Shown here piece by piece: positions 9,358-17,353 of a DNA stretch of 64,000 nucleotides. Position 1 is the first letter of the stretch. Every line of letters starts with the position of its first letter. The position numbers were made by a program, and so were the translations under genes. The stretch is from Clostridium sp. DL-VIII (GTDB lineage: Bacteria > Bacillota > Clostridia > Clostridiales > Clostridiaceae): assembly GCF_000230835.1 (NCBI RefSeq), contig NZ_CM001240.1, positions 2,704,679 through 2,768,678 on the forward strand. The letters are read 5' to 3'. A model generated the notes under the pieces. It saw only the letters and a program-made list of their open reading frames with translations, made no database searches and was not told where the DNA came from.

Positions 9358-9582
9358 ATGAATAATAATGTAAATACAATATTAGAAAAAATAAAGGTAG
9401 TGCCAATAATACAATCTGGCAAGCGATCGATAGTGGTGTTATCTATCAGCAATGTAAATTTGCAAGTTGAAGACTTTGATGCAGCTGTTCAATATATATG
9501 GGAAAATGATTTAGTAAAAATATTAAAAGTAGAACGTGACCATCAATATATAACAAAGTTATATGCGGATGTTTCTAAATGA
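9358..9582 (+). CDS. small uncharacterised protein, tandem paralogue 1
   Basis: I do not recognise this 74-residue protein. AAGGAG at 9343-9348 suits the ATG at 9358 (spacing 9); an earlier ATG at 9349 touches the ribosome site. It is clearly paralogous to the next gene: both begin with a NNV/SNV...ILEKIK helix, have a KRSIV/KKSIV strand followed by LS, an acidic F-x-A-(V/I)-(Q/E)-YI-x-EN helix and an ILKVE...YI C-terminus. It is acidic/basic mixed, without membrane segments or signal peptide, and looks like a small alpha/beta domain. Function unknown. Confidence 0.7.
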   Translation: MNNNVNTILEKIKVVPIIQSGKRSIVVLSISNVNLQVEDFDAAVQYIWENDLVKILKVERDHQYITKLYADVSK

Positions 9583-9662
9583 TCTGCTGAAGTTTTAGAA
9601 ATATGTTTTTTTAAAAGTATATTGGTGAAATTTATATAATTGAAATATAGGAAGGTGGTAGT

Positions 9663-9875
9663 ATGAGTAGTAATGTATATATAATATTAGAAAAAATAAA
9701 AGAAACACCAACGACACGCTCTAGCAAAAAATCAATAGTATCACTATCTAATGATGATGTGGAAATCAGTGCTGAAGAATTTCATAGGGCTATTGAGTAT
9801 ATAAGAGAAAATGAATTAACTAAAATATTAAAAGTGGAATATCAATATGAATACATAGTGAAGATATATATATAA
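9663..9875 (+). CDS. small uncharacterised protein, tandem paralogue 2
   Basis: A 70-residue protein with a GGAAGG ribosome site, 80 bases after its paralogue and of the same architecture. A helix with ILEKIKETP, a strand KKSIVSLS, an acidic segment with EEFHRAIEYIRENEL and the C-terminal KILKVEYQYEYIVKIYI are visible. Roughly half the residues match the upstream copy, with conservation at hydrophobic core positions, so both seem to be translated proteins. No family is recognised and no functional neighbour is intact. Confidence 0.7.
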   Translation: MSSNVYIILEKIKETPTTRSSKKSIVSLSNDDVEISAEEFHRAIEYIRENELTKILKVEYQYEYIVKIYI

Positions 9876-9907
9876 ATATCACGAAATCGTATTTTAGAGC
9901 TCTCAAA

Positions 9908-10330
9908 TGAACTGCTCCCTGTCAGGTTTTGTAGACATAAAGTTAAGCAATTCTAAAGAATATATTTTTTAGTTATAATAATTTCAATGTGTTTAAAAGT
10001 TTTCTTTTTGAATTTGTTCAGGTGACTCATAATGAGCATTTTGAATGAGTTCTCTCTTTATTGTTCTATAATACGGTATAGGTATTTACTTTTTTACTTT
10101 CATTATGAATAGCAGCATACATTTTTAATAATACTTGGAATCTTAAAGCTGTAAATTGAGATCCCTGGTCCGTATATAAAATTCTTTCGCATGCTCACAT
10201 AAATGCATTCATTACAAGAATATCTTTCATTCTAATGTCCCAAAACTATCCAACAACTTTTCTTGAATATATATAAGTACTGCAAAGTATAAAGTACCTT
10301 TTCTGGTTGGAATATAGGTTTCCTAAAAGT
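9908..10330 (-). mobile_element. IS3-family transposase (orfB) remnant
   Basis: Read on the minus strand, the fragments TYIPTRKGTLYFAVL, YTDQGSQF and IKRELIQNAHYESPEQIQ appear in the order found in the DDE integrase of IS3/IS150-like elements, separated by frameshifts and stops. TGAACTGCTCCCTGTCA at 9908 resembles an IS3-type terminal repeat. No orfA or opposite end was found. The element is inactive. Confidence 0.75.
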
Positions 10331-11243
10331 TCAACTATTAGAATCTCTTGTCCTTCTGAGGGAGCCAAGATTATGGATTTTATATAAGAATAAATTACTA
10401 GAATCAGCTTGCTCTATTAAAAAACTTTATCTATTTTAGTTAGCACCAGTACAGACGCCTTTTTTACTCTAAAATGTTGAAAAGAAAAGTAAGTAATTGG
10501 GGATTATTAGTATAGTTTGCATAGTTAAACACTATAAATAGAGAATTCTCTGATTTTACTTTCATTATCTAGAATATAGTTATACATTAAAAAAGTAAAC
10601 ATTGATTTCACAACGCCAATACCTCCAAGTATTAAGCAATTCATACAATAATGAAAAAATTAATATAAATTATTTCACCCTTTAAGGTGAAATATCTTGG
10701 TCTGTAAAAAGGATATTAGAGTAATTATAATAAAACTAAAGTTGCTACTAAATATATGATTTTAAGGGAGGGGATATGTGTAAGCTAATTGTCATAGTTG
10801 TGAATAAAATATTTTATTCACAAAGCAAAGAGGCGTCATAAAGTAGTTAACTTTGATAATATTCTGAATTCTAAAAGAAAAAATAATACAGATATACTAA
10901 AGAACTTATAGGACTTATCATTGAAGAAACTTTTGGTAAATCAAATCTTTTTTTGCGTCATTGCCTTCTGCCTATTTCTGATAATGGTATACATTAGAAG
11001 ATAATTTTTTATATTACCTATATTGAAAACGATATTATATTAATATGGTCAGCAATCTTTAATAATGTTTCAGAATTAATTGATTAAACATATTCTTTTA
11101 TAAAAAATAAACTATATAATTGTTGGAATTTTTACAATAACTGAAATTGATTGCCTGTGGTAAATAAAATGGTTTTTAAAATTTATGTATTGTTTGGTAC
11201 AAGTATTTTTCTATATAGTGACATAAAACAATAAAGCATAAAG
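10331..11243. other. long non-coding stretch with dyad elements
   Basis: About 0.9 kb without a credible gene. It holds a hairpin at 10671-10694 (TATTTCACC / GGTGAAATA) and a perfect 26-base palindrome at 10798-10823. Short broken reading frames around 10900-11090 look like relics, but I could not assign them. Confidence 0.5.
10798..10823. promoter_or_regulatory. perfect 26-base palindrome
   Basis: TTGTGAATAAAAT is followed immediately by its exact reverse complement, giving gapless two-fold symmetry. This looks like an operator for a dimeric regulator. It lies about 435 bases upstream of the PTS EIIA gene, which has no other obvious operator. Confidence 0.5.
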
Positions 11244-11258
11244 ATGGAGGAGATCAAG

Positions 11259-11582
11259 ATGGAAGAATTAGAAATGGCAATTATGAATATTATAATAAAT
11301 GCAGGAGATTGCAAGAATCATGCTTATATGGCTCTTAATTTAGTAAATGAAGGAAGATATGAAAATGCAGAAGAAGAAATTAAATTAGCAAATGATGCAT
11401 TGTCTAAGGCACATGATGGACAAACGTTTTTTCTTCATAAAGAAGCAAATGGTGAAAAAATAGATATTTCAGTTTTATTTGTGCATGCACAAGATCATTT
11501 AATGACAGCTGTAACAGAAAAAAACTTAATTGAACAAATAATTGAACTAAGAAAAGTTGTAAACACGTTTTTGAACAAATAA
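11259..11582 (+). CDS. PTS EIIA component, lactose/cellobiose family
   Basis: A 107-residue all-helical EIIA of the lactose/N,N'-diacetylchitobiose class. The phosphorylated histidine is His76 in VHAQDHLM, with Asp79 as the structural/metal residue of the trimer. GGAGGAG at 11248-11254 places the start at the ATG of 11259; the earlier ATG at 11244 overlaps the ribosome site. It is followed by EIIB after 63 bases and EIIC further on, a complete Lac-family phosphotransferase. Substrates of the class include lactose, cellobiose and chitobiose; the choice here is unknown because no hydrolase sits beside it. Confidence 0.9.
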   Translation: MEELEMAIMNIIINAGDCKNHAYMALNLVNEGRYENAEEEIKLANDALSKAHDGQTFFLHKEANGEKIDISVLFVHAQDHLMTAVTEKNLIEQIIELRKVVNTFLNK

Positions 11583-11645
11583 GTATCTAGAAAAAATCAA
11601 ATAATAATATATTAAATATAAAAAATGATTTGGGAGGAAAATTAT

Positions 11646-11957
11646 ATGATAAAAATTAGATTATTTTGTTCAGCAGGTATGTCAACAAGTCTTTTAGTTA
11701 GTAAAATGAAAGATGCAGCTAAAGCTAAAGGATTAGAAGTAGACATTGAAGCTTTTCCAGAAGCACAAATGGAGAGAAGTTTAGAAAATGTAAACGTTGT
11801 TCTATTAGGGCCACAAGTTGGATATACGATAGGGAAAGCAAAAAAAATATGTGAACCAAAAGGAATTCCAGTTGATGTAATACCAATGGTTGATTATGGA
11901 ATGATGAATGGAGCAAAAGTATTAGATTTTGCAATAAAGTTAGCAGGAAATAAATGA
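11646..11957 (+). CDS. PTS EIIB component, lactose/cellobiose family
   Basis: A 103-residue EIIB with the active cysteine Cys8 in LFCSAGMSTSLLV, which takes phosphate from EIIA and passes it to the sugar. GGGAGG upstream supports the ATG at 11646 rather than one 21 bases earlier. The protein ends normally. The 3' part of the gene and its downstream flank are repeated in degraded form at 12151-12387, before EIIC. Confidence 0.92.
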   Translation: MIKIRLFCSAGMSTSLLVSKMKDAAKAKGLEVDIEAFPEAQMERSLENVNVVLLGPQVGYTIGKAKKICEPKGIPVDVIPMVDYGMMNGAKVLDFAIKLAGNK

Positions 11958-12130
11958 AGATAAACCTAAGGAGTTAATAATGGTCATAAATTTTCATATG
12001 ATTTGATTAGGATATTATTGGCTAGAGCAATATGGAAATATATAAATTTAAAGGGATAATTATAAATTCTATGGCAATGCAAAATGTACTAGCATAGTAA
12101 GTTTCTAGTTATTACATTAATTTATTTATA
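11787..12130 (+). repeat. tandem partial duplication of EIIB 3' end, copy A
   Basis: This segment covers the last half of the EIIB gene and about 170 bases of flank. It recurs at 12151-12387 with internal deletions. Shared landmarks are AATGTAAACGTT at the left, CGATAGGGAAAGCAAAAAAA inside and TTTCTAGTTATTACA near the right end. Confidence 0.75.
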
Positions 12131-12150
12131 AGATGGATAGGAATATAGTT

Positions 12151-12387
12151 AATGTAAACGTTATTTAATTAGCGTTACAAGTTGGATACACGATAGGGAA
12201 AGCAAAAAAATATGTGAACCAAAAGTAATTTCAGTTGGTGCAATACTAATAGTTGATTATAAAATGATACAGGAAAAAATGAAGATAAATTTAAAGTGAT
12301 AATTATAAATTTTATAGTAGCACAAAAATGTATTATAACATAATGAATTTCTAGTTATTACACTAAATATACATTAATTTATTTACA
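12151..12387 (+). pseudogene. degraded copy B of the EIIB 3' end and flank
   Basis: It aligns with 11787-12130 but has stops, indels and a loss of about 100 bases. It fills the gap between the EIIB and EIIC genes and does not code for protein. EIIC keeps its own AAGGAGGA ribosome site right after the copy, so the operon probably still works. Confidence 0.7.
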
Positions 12388-12400
12388 AGGAGGAATTATT

Positions 12401-13735
12401 ATGTCATTAAGTAACACACTTAACGAGAAAGTATTACCAACGGTTATGAAATTCATTAATCTTAAGGGTATTCAAGCATTAAAAGATGGTATACTGTTTG
12501 CTCTACCATTAAATATTATAGGATCAATATTTCTATTAATAGCTTGTTTTCCATCAGTAACAGTAACTAATTTCTTTACTTCCACATTTGGAGCAGGTTG
12601 GACTGATCCATTATTTAAAGTTCAAAATGCAACAATGAATATTATGGCTATAGTTTCAGTTATTGGTATAGCTTATACCTATGCAAAAAATGAAGGACAT
12701 GAACCTTTGGCAGCAGGTATAGTGGCATTAGTTGTTTTTATAATCACTACTCCAAACTGGGTTATATATACTGCAAAAGGTGCAGAACCAGTTCAAGTTG
12801 GAAGCGTACTTCCAATAGATTGGGCTGGCGGTAAAGGTATGGTTGCGGCTATCATAATCGGTATATCAGTAGGAGCTATTTATTCATGGTTTATAGCTAA
12901 AAATATTACAATTAAAATGCCAGAAGGAGTTCCTACCGGAGTAGTTAACGCCTTTTCAGCAATTATTCCAGCAGCAGTAATATTTGTAGGAGCCGATATT
13001 ATTTATACAATATTTAGATTTGGATTAAACACAACAATGATTGAATGGATATATAAAATTATCCAAACACCATTACAAGGTTTATCAGATTCACCACTTG
13101 GAGTTATAGGAATTGCATTCTTTGTACCTTTCTTCTGGTTCTTTGGTGTAAATGGTGGTAATGTTGTAAGTGGTATTATGACTGGTATATTGACAGCTAA
13201 TACTATGGATAATGCAGCTTTACAAGCAGCAGGGAAACTTTCACTTGCAAATGGAGCTCATATAGTAACTCAACAATTTCTGGATAACTTTATTAATATG
13301 ACAGGTTCAGGTGAAACTATCGGAGTAGTTATTTGTATGTTGTTTATTACAAAGTCTGCACAGTTTAAACAATTAGGTAAATTATCATTGGTACCAGGAA
13401 TCTTTAATATTAATGAACCAATATTGTTTGGTACTCCAATAGTAATGAATCCACTTATGGCTATACCATTTATGATTATACCAGCAATAAATGGAATGAT
13501 ATTCTATGGATTAATTGCTTCAGGTATACTTTCTCCAATGGGTGGACTTATGCCACCTTGGACAACACCAGCTATACTTTCAGGATTCTTAATCGGTGGT
13601 CCATCGTTAGCAATAACACAAGTAATTATGTTAGCAATAGGAACAGTTATCTACCTTCCTTTCGTCAAAAAGGTAGATTCTATGGCTTATGCTAGCGAAC
13701 AAGCAGCTCAACTTAGAGATGGTACAGAAGCATAA
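12401..13735 (+). CDS. PTS EIIC permease, lactose/cellobiose family
   Basis: A 444-residue polytopic membrane permease of the Lac/Cel EIIC class, with about ten hydrophobic segments. The conserved sugar-site motif NINEPILFGTPIVMNP lies near residue 340. It imports a disaccharide or beta-glucoside while EIIB phosphorylates it. AAGGAGGAATTATT precedes the ATG, and a strong terminator follows 73 bases after the stop. The EIIA, EIIB and EIIC genes form one operon despite the duplication scar between EIIB and EIIC. Confidence 0.93.
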   Translation: MSLSNTLNEKVLPTVMKFINLKGIQALKDGILFALPLNIIGSIFLLIACFPSVTVTNFFTSTFGAGWTDPLFKVQNATMNIMAIVSVIGIAYTYAKNEGHEPLAAGIVALVVFIITTPNWVIYTAKGAEPVQVGSVLPIDWAGGKGMVAAIIIGISVGAIYSWFIAKNITIKMPEGVPTGVVNAFSAIIPAAVIFVGADIIYTIFRFGLNTTMIEWIYKIIQTPLQGLSDSPLGVIGIAFFVPFFWFFGVNGGNVVSGIMTGILTANTMDNAALQAAGKLSLANGAHIVTQQFLDNFINMTGSGETIGVVICMLFITKSAQFKQLGKLSLVPGIFNINEPILFGTPIVMNPLMAIPFMIIPAINGMIFYGLIASGILSPMGGLMPPWTTPAILSGFLIGGPSLAITQVIMLAIGTVIYLPFVKKVDSMAYASEQAAQLRDGTEA

Positions 13736-13807
13736 AAATTAATTAGTCCTTTTGTTAACAATTTAAAAATATATTTAGAGTAAAGATTTTAATTAATTAA
13801 GATTAAG

Positions 13808-13839
13808 ACTCAGTATTTATATAAATGCTGAGTTTTTTT
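13808..13839 (+). terminator. rho-independent terminator of the lac-type PTS operon
   Basis: Stem ACTCAG-x-ATTT / AAAT-x-CTGAGT is followed by seven T residues, 73 bases after the EIIC stop codon. Confidence 0.88.
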
Positions 13840-13975
13840 GTATTTAGAATATCACAGGTTAGAACGGTGGTTCTGGAAAGCTTTTATTAGCTATGAGTAG
13901 AAAAACAATATCTCCAATGTAAGATAGTAGTAAGTTTGCCGACCATAACTAAAATGCATAGGAGGTGTGTCCGAA

Positions 13976-14258
13976 ATGGGCAATACTAGTTTAGCACATG
14001 CTAAATGGAATTGTAAATATCATATACGTATGCTTGTAAGTGTACCACCAAAATTAAGTGTTTCAGCATTTGTGGGATAAGAATTCACTCATGATTTTTG
14101 ATAGACATACAAATTTGAAGTACAAGTATAGCAATAGACAATTTTGGGGCAAAGAATATGTAGATACTGTAGGAAGAAATAAGAAGATAACAGAAGAGTA
14201 TATAAAAAATCAGATACCAAGAAGATATAGCATATGAACAAATGAGTTTAAAGAGTAG
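13976..14258 (+). mobile_element. IS200/IS605-family tnpA remnant
   Basis: GGAGGTGTGT precedes an ATG whose frame reads MGNTSLAHAKWNCKYHI, the start of IS200 Y1 transposases. It then jumps to MLVSVPPKLSVSAFVG (C-terminal of the HUH region), and after frameshifts to LMIFDR, LKYKYSNRQFWG and YVDTVGRNKK. The central block with the HUH motif is deleted and stops are present, so it cannot move by itself. It borders the truncated DeoR gene and probably caused that truncation. Confidence 0.75.
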
Positions 14259-14268
14259 TATATCGGCC

Positions 14269-14714
14269 TGTTTACAGGTGATATTACAGTGATATCAAAC
14301 GATTTGGAGATTGTTCGTCTTCTGAGAAACAGCAATGTGGAATTGATAACTTGTGGTGGAACTGTGCAAAAAAGTACAGGAAGTATCTATGGTTATTATG
14401 CAATACATATGTTGGAACATATGAAGTTTGACATTGGATTTTTTGGAACATCTGCTATTGATGAAAAACTTAACATGATGACGCCTACATCTGACAAAGC
14501 ATTCCTAAAGAAGCAGATTGTTGGTCAATGTCAGCAGTCATTTCTTGTGGCAGATAAATCTAAATTTAACAGAAGAGCTTTGACCTACGTGAATTCAGTT
14601 ACAGATTATACTTATGTAGTTACGGATTATAAATTTAATGAGGAAGAAAAAGCCATTCTGAAAAATGGTGAAACTAAAATTTTATCTTTAATTAATATAG
14701 AAAAAATGAAATAA
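14269..14714 (+). pseudogene. 5'-truncated DeoR-family regulator
   Basis: The reading frame covers only the sugar-sensor half of a DeoR protein: FTGDITVISNDLEI, ELITCGGTVQ, IGFFGTSAID, FLKKQIVGQ and a VADKSKF segment. The N-terminal DNA-binding domain is missing and the upstream sequence is IS200 debris, so the protein cannot bind DNA. A 141-residue frame from an internal start could be made, but no ribosome site supports it. It was probably the regulator of a PTS or sugar operon. Confidence 0.75.
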
Positions 14715-14743
14715 TGATATTAACGTATCATTATTTTATTTTT
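14710..14743 (+). terminator. terminator of the DeoR remnant
   Basis: Arms AATAATGATA and TATCATTATT flank a 6-base loop and are followed by a T-rich tail. The tail runs straight into the 5' end of a group II intron fragment. Confidence 0.75.
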
Positions 14744-15020
14744 GTGTGTACGGCAGGGTAACAATAACTTGGCAGTGAAAATTCTCCGTGGATTGATAGT
14801 GGAAGCAGCTAGTCAATAGCAAGAGTGCTCATCGTTAGGTGGAATCTAAATCTAAAGTAAGTCGGAGACAAAGTCTTAGCATGAGGGACACGAACTACAT
14901 ATACTGCTTATTGGGAATGGACGAGTTTGTAAAACAAAGTTCAATATTATCTAAATTCTTAAGAGTAGATGTAGCAGATACATGAGATGAAGGTTGTTGC
15001 TCTTATCGTATGAGGTATGA
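14744..15020 (+). ncRNA. group IIC intron 5' fragment (domain I), no ORF
   Basis: Starting with GTGTG right after a terminator T-tract, the sequence shows landmarks of bacterial group IIC introns such as B.h.I1. These are GGCAGTGAAAA, GGAAGCAGC, GGTGGAATCTAAA, GTCGGAGACAAAGTC, GGGACACGAACTACATAT and GGACGAGTTTGTAAAACAAA, in the right order. The reverse transcriptase ORF and domains V/VI are not recognisable, so this is a 5' relic. Insertion immediately 3' of a terminator hairpin is the known target preference of class C introns. The identification is from recalled intron sequence, not an alignment. Confidence 0.65.
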
Positions 15021-15495
15021 TAGATATATCATTCATAAAGACGAATTTATAGTTCCTCTATTGAAGTATTTAGGGATTTAGCAAATTTTGAGGTGGTTAG
15101 AAACAAAAAAATTATTTATTAAATACTTATCTAATGTTATTTTAATCAGTTTGGAATCCAATAAAAGGAGAAATATCAACTTTTTGAGATTAATTGGTAT
15201 TTGGATTATTTCGCTTAAATCCTTACAAATAAAGGACTTATAGCTAATTTATTGCCTATTTCTTGTTGATTTGTATTTGTATCCATATGCGGGGGAATGT
15301 AATATGCTAGTATGGCTATTGTCTATTTATTATTAAAATTTGATTTAAGAAAAAGTCTTTATTAATTAGCTTGTTTTAATGTAAATCTTGATTTTTTTCA
15401 ATTAAAGTTGTATATTTTAGCTCTTTTTTTCATCATTATATTCAAAATTTAGTTTTAAATCAGCTGGATATCTATATCTCTAAAAAGCTTATTAC
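15021..15495. other. non-coding stretch, no feature recognised
   Basis: About 475 bases of AT-rich sequence between the intron fragment and the anti-sigma remnant. I saw no convincing gene or structure, although part may be intron debris. Confidence 0.5.
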
Positions 15496-15601
15496 ATTAT
15501 ATACAATTCTGTAAATGTTCTTCAACAAGAATTGTACTTTTTTTGCTACATGTAGTATCAATATACAAAGGTAATAAGTCTCTAATTATTTCACATTTCA
15601 T
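15496..15601 (-). pseudogene. zinc-finger anti-sigma factor N-terminal remnant
   Basis: On the minus strand AGGAGATAAAAAC precedes an ATG starting MKCEIIRDLLPLYID, continuing KSTILVEEHLQNC before a stop. This is the zf-HC2-like Cys/His motif at the N-terminus of anti-sigma factors that partner ECF sigma factors. The rest of the protein is broken. It directly follows the ECF sigma remnant, the usual gene order. Confidence 0.65.
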
Positions 15602-15609
15602 GTTTTTAT

Positions 15610-16015
15610 CTCCTCTATATTTTTTTGTAACATATGGTTTTGCATGGTGAAACGTGACTCTTGCCCAAGTTTCACTTTTAGTGTAAATTTTTGCTATTTC
15701 TTTATTTATAATTTAATTCGAAATATATTTTATAAAAAATTACAGTTCTATATGGCTCATGCATTTGAATAACTAGTTTTGAAATGTAGTGTAGTTCATT
15801 TTTTTTACAATGTTATCTTCTGGAAAAATTTTTGAATTTACTTTTTGTATGTTTTCTACATTAATTATGTTGGAGAATGCTGTAAAATAGTCAAAGTACA
15901 AATTTTTATCAATTTGACATAGCCAAGCAAGTAAGTTGTTTTTTCTTTTTAAACTAATAAGTTTTAGTATTGCAATTTGATTAAAATTCGTTTGGCATGA
16001 AGGTTTGAATGACAT
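15610..16015 (-). pseudogene. ECF-type sigma factor remnant
   Basis: On the minus strand an 80-codon frame contains LISLKRKNNLLAWLCQI and KNLYFDYF, resembling sigma region 2. After stops, HEPYRTVIFY and EIAKIYTKSETWARVTF match sigma region 4, the DNA-reading helix-turn-helix. The intact family member would be about 160-180 residues. Frameshifts between the regions inactivate it. With the anti-sigma fragment next to it this was once a sigma/anti-sigma operon. Confidence 0.65.
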
Positions 16016-16020
16016 TTTAT

Positions 16021-16527
16021 TCCAACAAAAATATACTCACTTCATACTGACAGTTTTATTATTTTAACTGTCTAATATAAAGGAAGCATATGAATTCTAG
16101 ATTTTTGTGGATTATTCGGTAAATATTTGAAGAAAGTCTTGCTTTATATAAATTCAAATAGCTATTTTTAATTAGAAGAAATGTATTAGATAGTTGATAC
16201 TTGTAAACCAAACGTTTTGCGTGTGAACATCGAAGAGGCTTATGCGATGGAGATAAAAAAAGTCATCTTTGGAAGTCACGCAGTCAAGTAGAAAAATTGC
16301 TCAAAGAGTGTCATTTAGATATATCTGCACCATTATGGCAATCTGATTTATTTATAGGAAGCCATGATGGAATAATTGTGTGGTATTAAGGAATGTCAAA
16401 TATGGAGCAGCTACTTAATAATACACGTTAAATGTAATATTTTATAAGTTTAAACGATCAGAAAGATAAATTGTAAAAAAGGCTGCAGAGGTTATTAATG
16501 GTAGTATAGGAGCATTGCATATGCACC
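16021..16527. other. non-coding stretch with unassigned relics
   Basis: About 500 bases without an intact gene. A frame around 16240-16390 reads a short plausible peptide (SRSQVEKLLKECHL) before stops and is probably a relic; the family is not recognised. Confidence 0.4.
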
Positions 16528-16806
16528 GTGTGTCAATGTTGTATGGACGATTGTAACCTTAAAATATCAACACCAAAATACTTTTCTCTGTATAATAGAA
16601 TAACCAAAAGCAGTTTGGTATTGGAATTTCCCAAATGGCCTTACTATATGAATTTAGTACAAGATTTTGGAAAAATTTCTGAATGTATATACGGCAAGCA
16701 ATGTGAACAGCATATTCATATTGTAAAACATCTGAAGGAAATGATTAGAGTCTTTGATATGTTAAAATATGATAGACATAATATTAATATATTAAAAGAT
16801 CTTTAG
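16528..16806 (+). CDS. uncharacterised short ORF, possibly a gene fragment
   Basis: A 92-codon frame starting MCQCCMDDCN and ending just before a small inverted repeat. The C-terminal part has a helical look (HIHIVKHLKEMIRVFDML). There is no good ribosome site, the surroundings are degraded, and no family is recognised. It may be the 3' remnant of a longer gene. Its end lies in the repeat that flanks the MITE-like element. Confidence 0.25.
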   Translation: MCQCCMDDCNLKISTPKYFSLYNRITKSSLVLEFPKWPYYMNLVQDFGKISECIYGKQCEQHIHIVKHLKEMIRVFDMLKYDRHNINILKDL

Positions 16807-16821
16807 GAAGATCTTTTATAA

Positions 16822-17187
16822 CGTTAAGTGAAAAGTTAAATTCGTGATTTATATAAGTCGTTGAAAATGCAAGACTAAATTCCGCCTACCTTATTATTTG
16901 CAATACTAAATTCTTGAACTTAGTATTTTGCTATAAGATATGATATAAATAACACAACGGTAATAGAATGTCAATGGTAAAGTTAACAGCAGAACTGTAT
17001 AGACAGCTCTTTAAGATAGTTTTAGTTAGATAATCAAAAAATAGTTAAACTATCACCTGGATCAATTATCTCAAATACATGATAAAAATAGTTGAACTAC
17101 TTTTTTGTGCAAGACTAACTTCGTGTAAGATAAAATTACTCTTGCAATCACGAAATTAGTTTTTCATTTTAGGAAGATCTTTTATAA
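16822..17187. mobile_element. MITE-like element with terminal inverted repeats
   Basis: A roughly 350-base non-coding element has imperfect terminal inverted repeats of 24 bases: 16826-16849, beginning AAGTGAAAAG, and 17146-17169, ending TTTTTCATTT (20 of 24 pair). It is flanked by an exact 20-base direct repeat, TTTAGGAAGATCTTTTATAA, at 16802-16821 and 17168-17187. An internal dyad around ATACTAAATTC / GAACTTAGTAT adds structure. The left part recurs at 30791-30930, so this is a repeat family. The long direct repeat is unusual for a MITE. Confidence 0.6.
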
Positions 17188-17193
17188 AAAGCC

Positions 17194-17224
17194 TTGACTT
17201 GGACTGAACTCCAAGTGCTAGACT
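17194..17224 (+). promoter_or_regulatory. MerR-type promoter of the DUF362 gene
   Basis: TTGACT (17194-17199) and TAGACT (17219-17224) are 19 bases apart. The spacer region holds an inverted repeat, ACTTGGA / TCCAAGT. An over-long spacer with a dyad is the hallmark of promoters twisted into shape by MerR activators. Confidence 0.7.
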
Positions 17225-17353
17225 TGAAATGTACAATAAAGAAAGGAAATTATATATAAAGTTAGTGAATGGCAAATAGTTAAAATTGAAAGTTCATTTG
17301 AAATGAACTCGGATTATGAATATAAGAAATATTTAATTATTAGGAGGAAAAAT

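Noticed and set aside
15502..15544. Hairpin TACAATTCT / AGAATTGTA followed by a T-run, resembling a plus-strand terminator
   Set aside because: The bases fall inside the minus-strand anti-sigma coding remnant (VEEHLQNC region), so the pairing is probably incidental.
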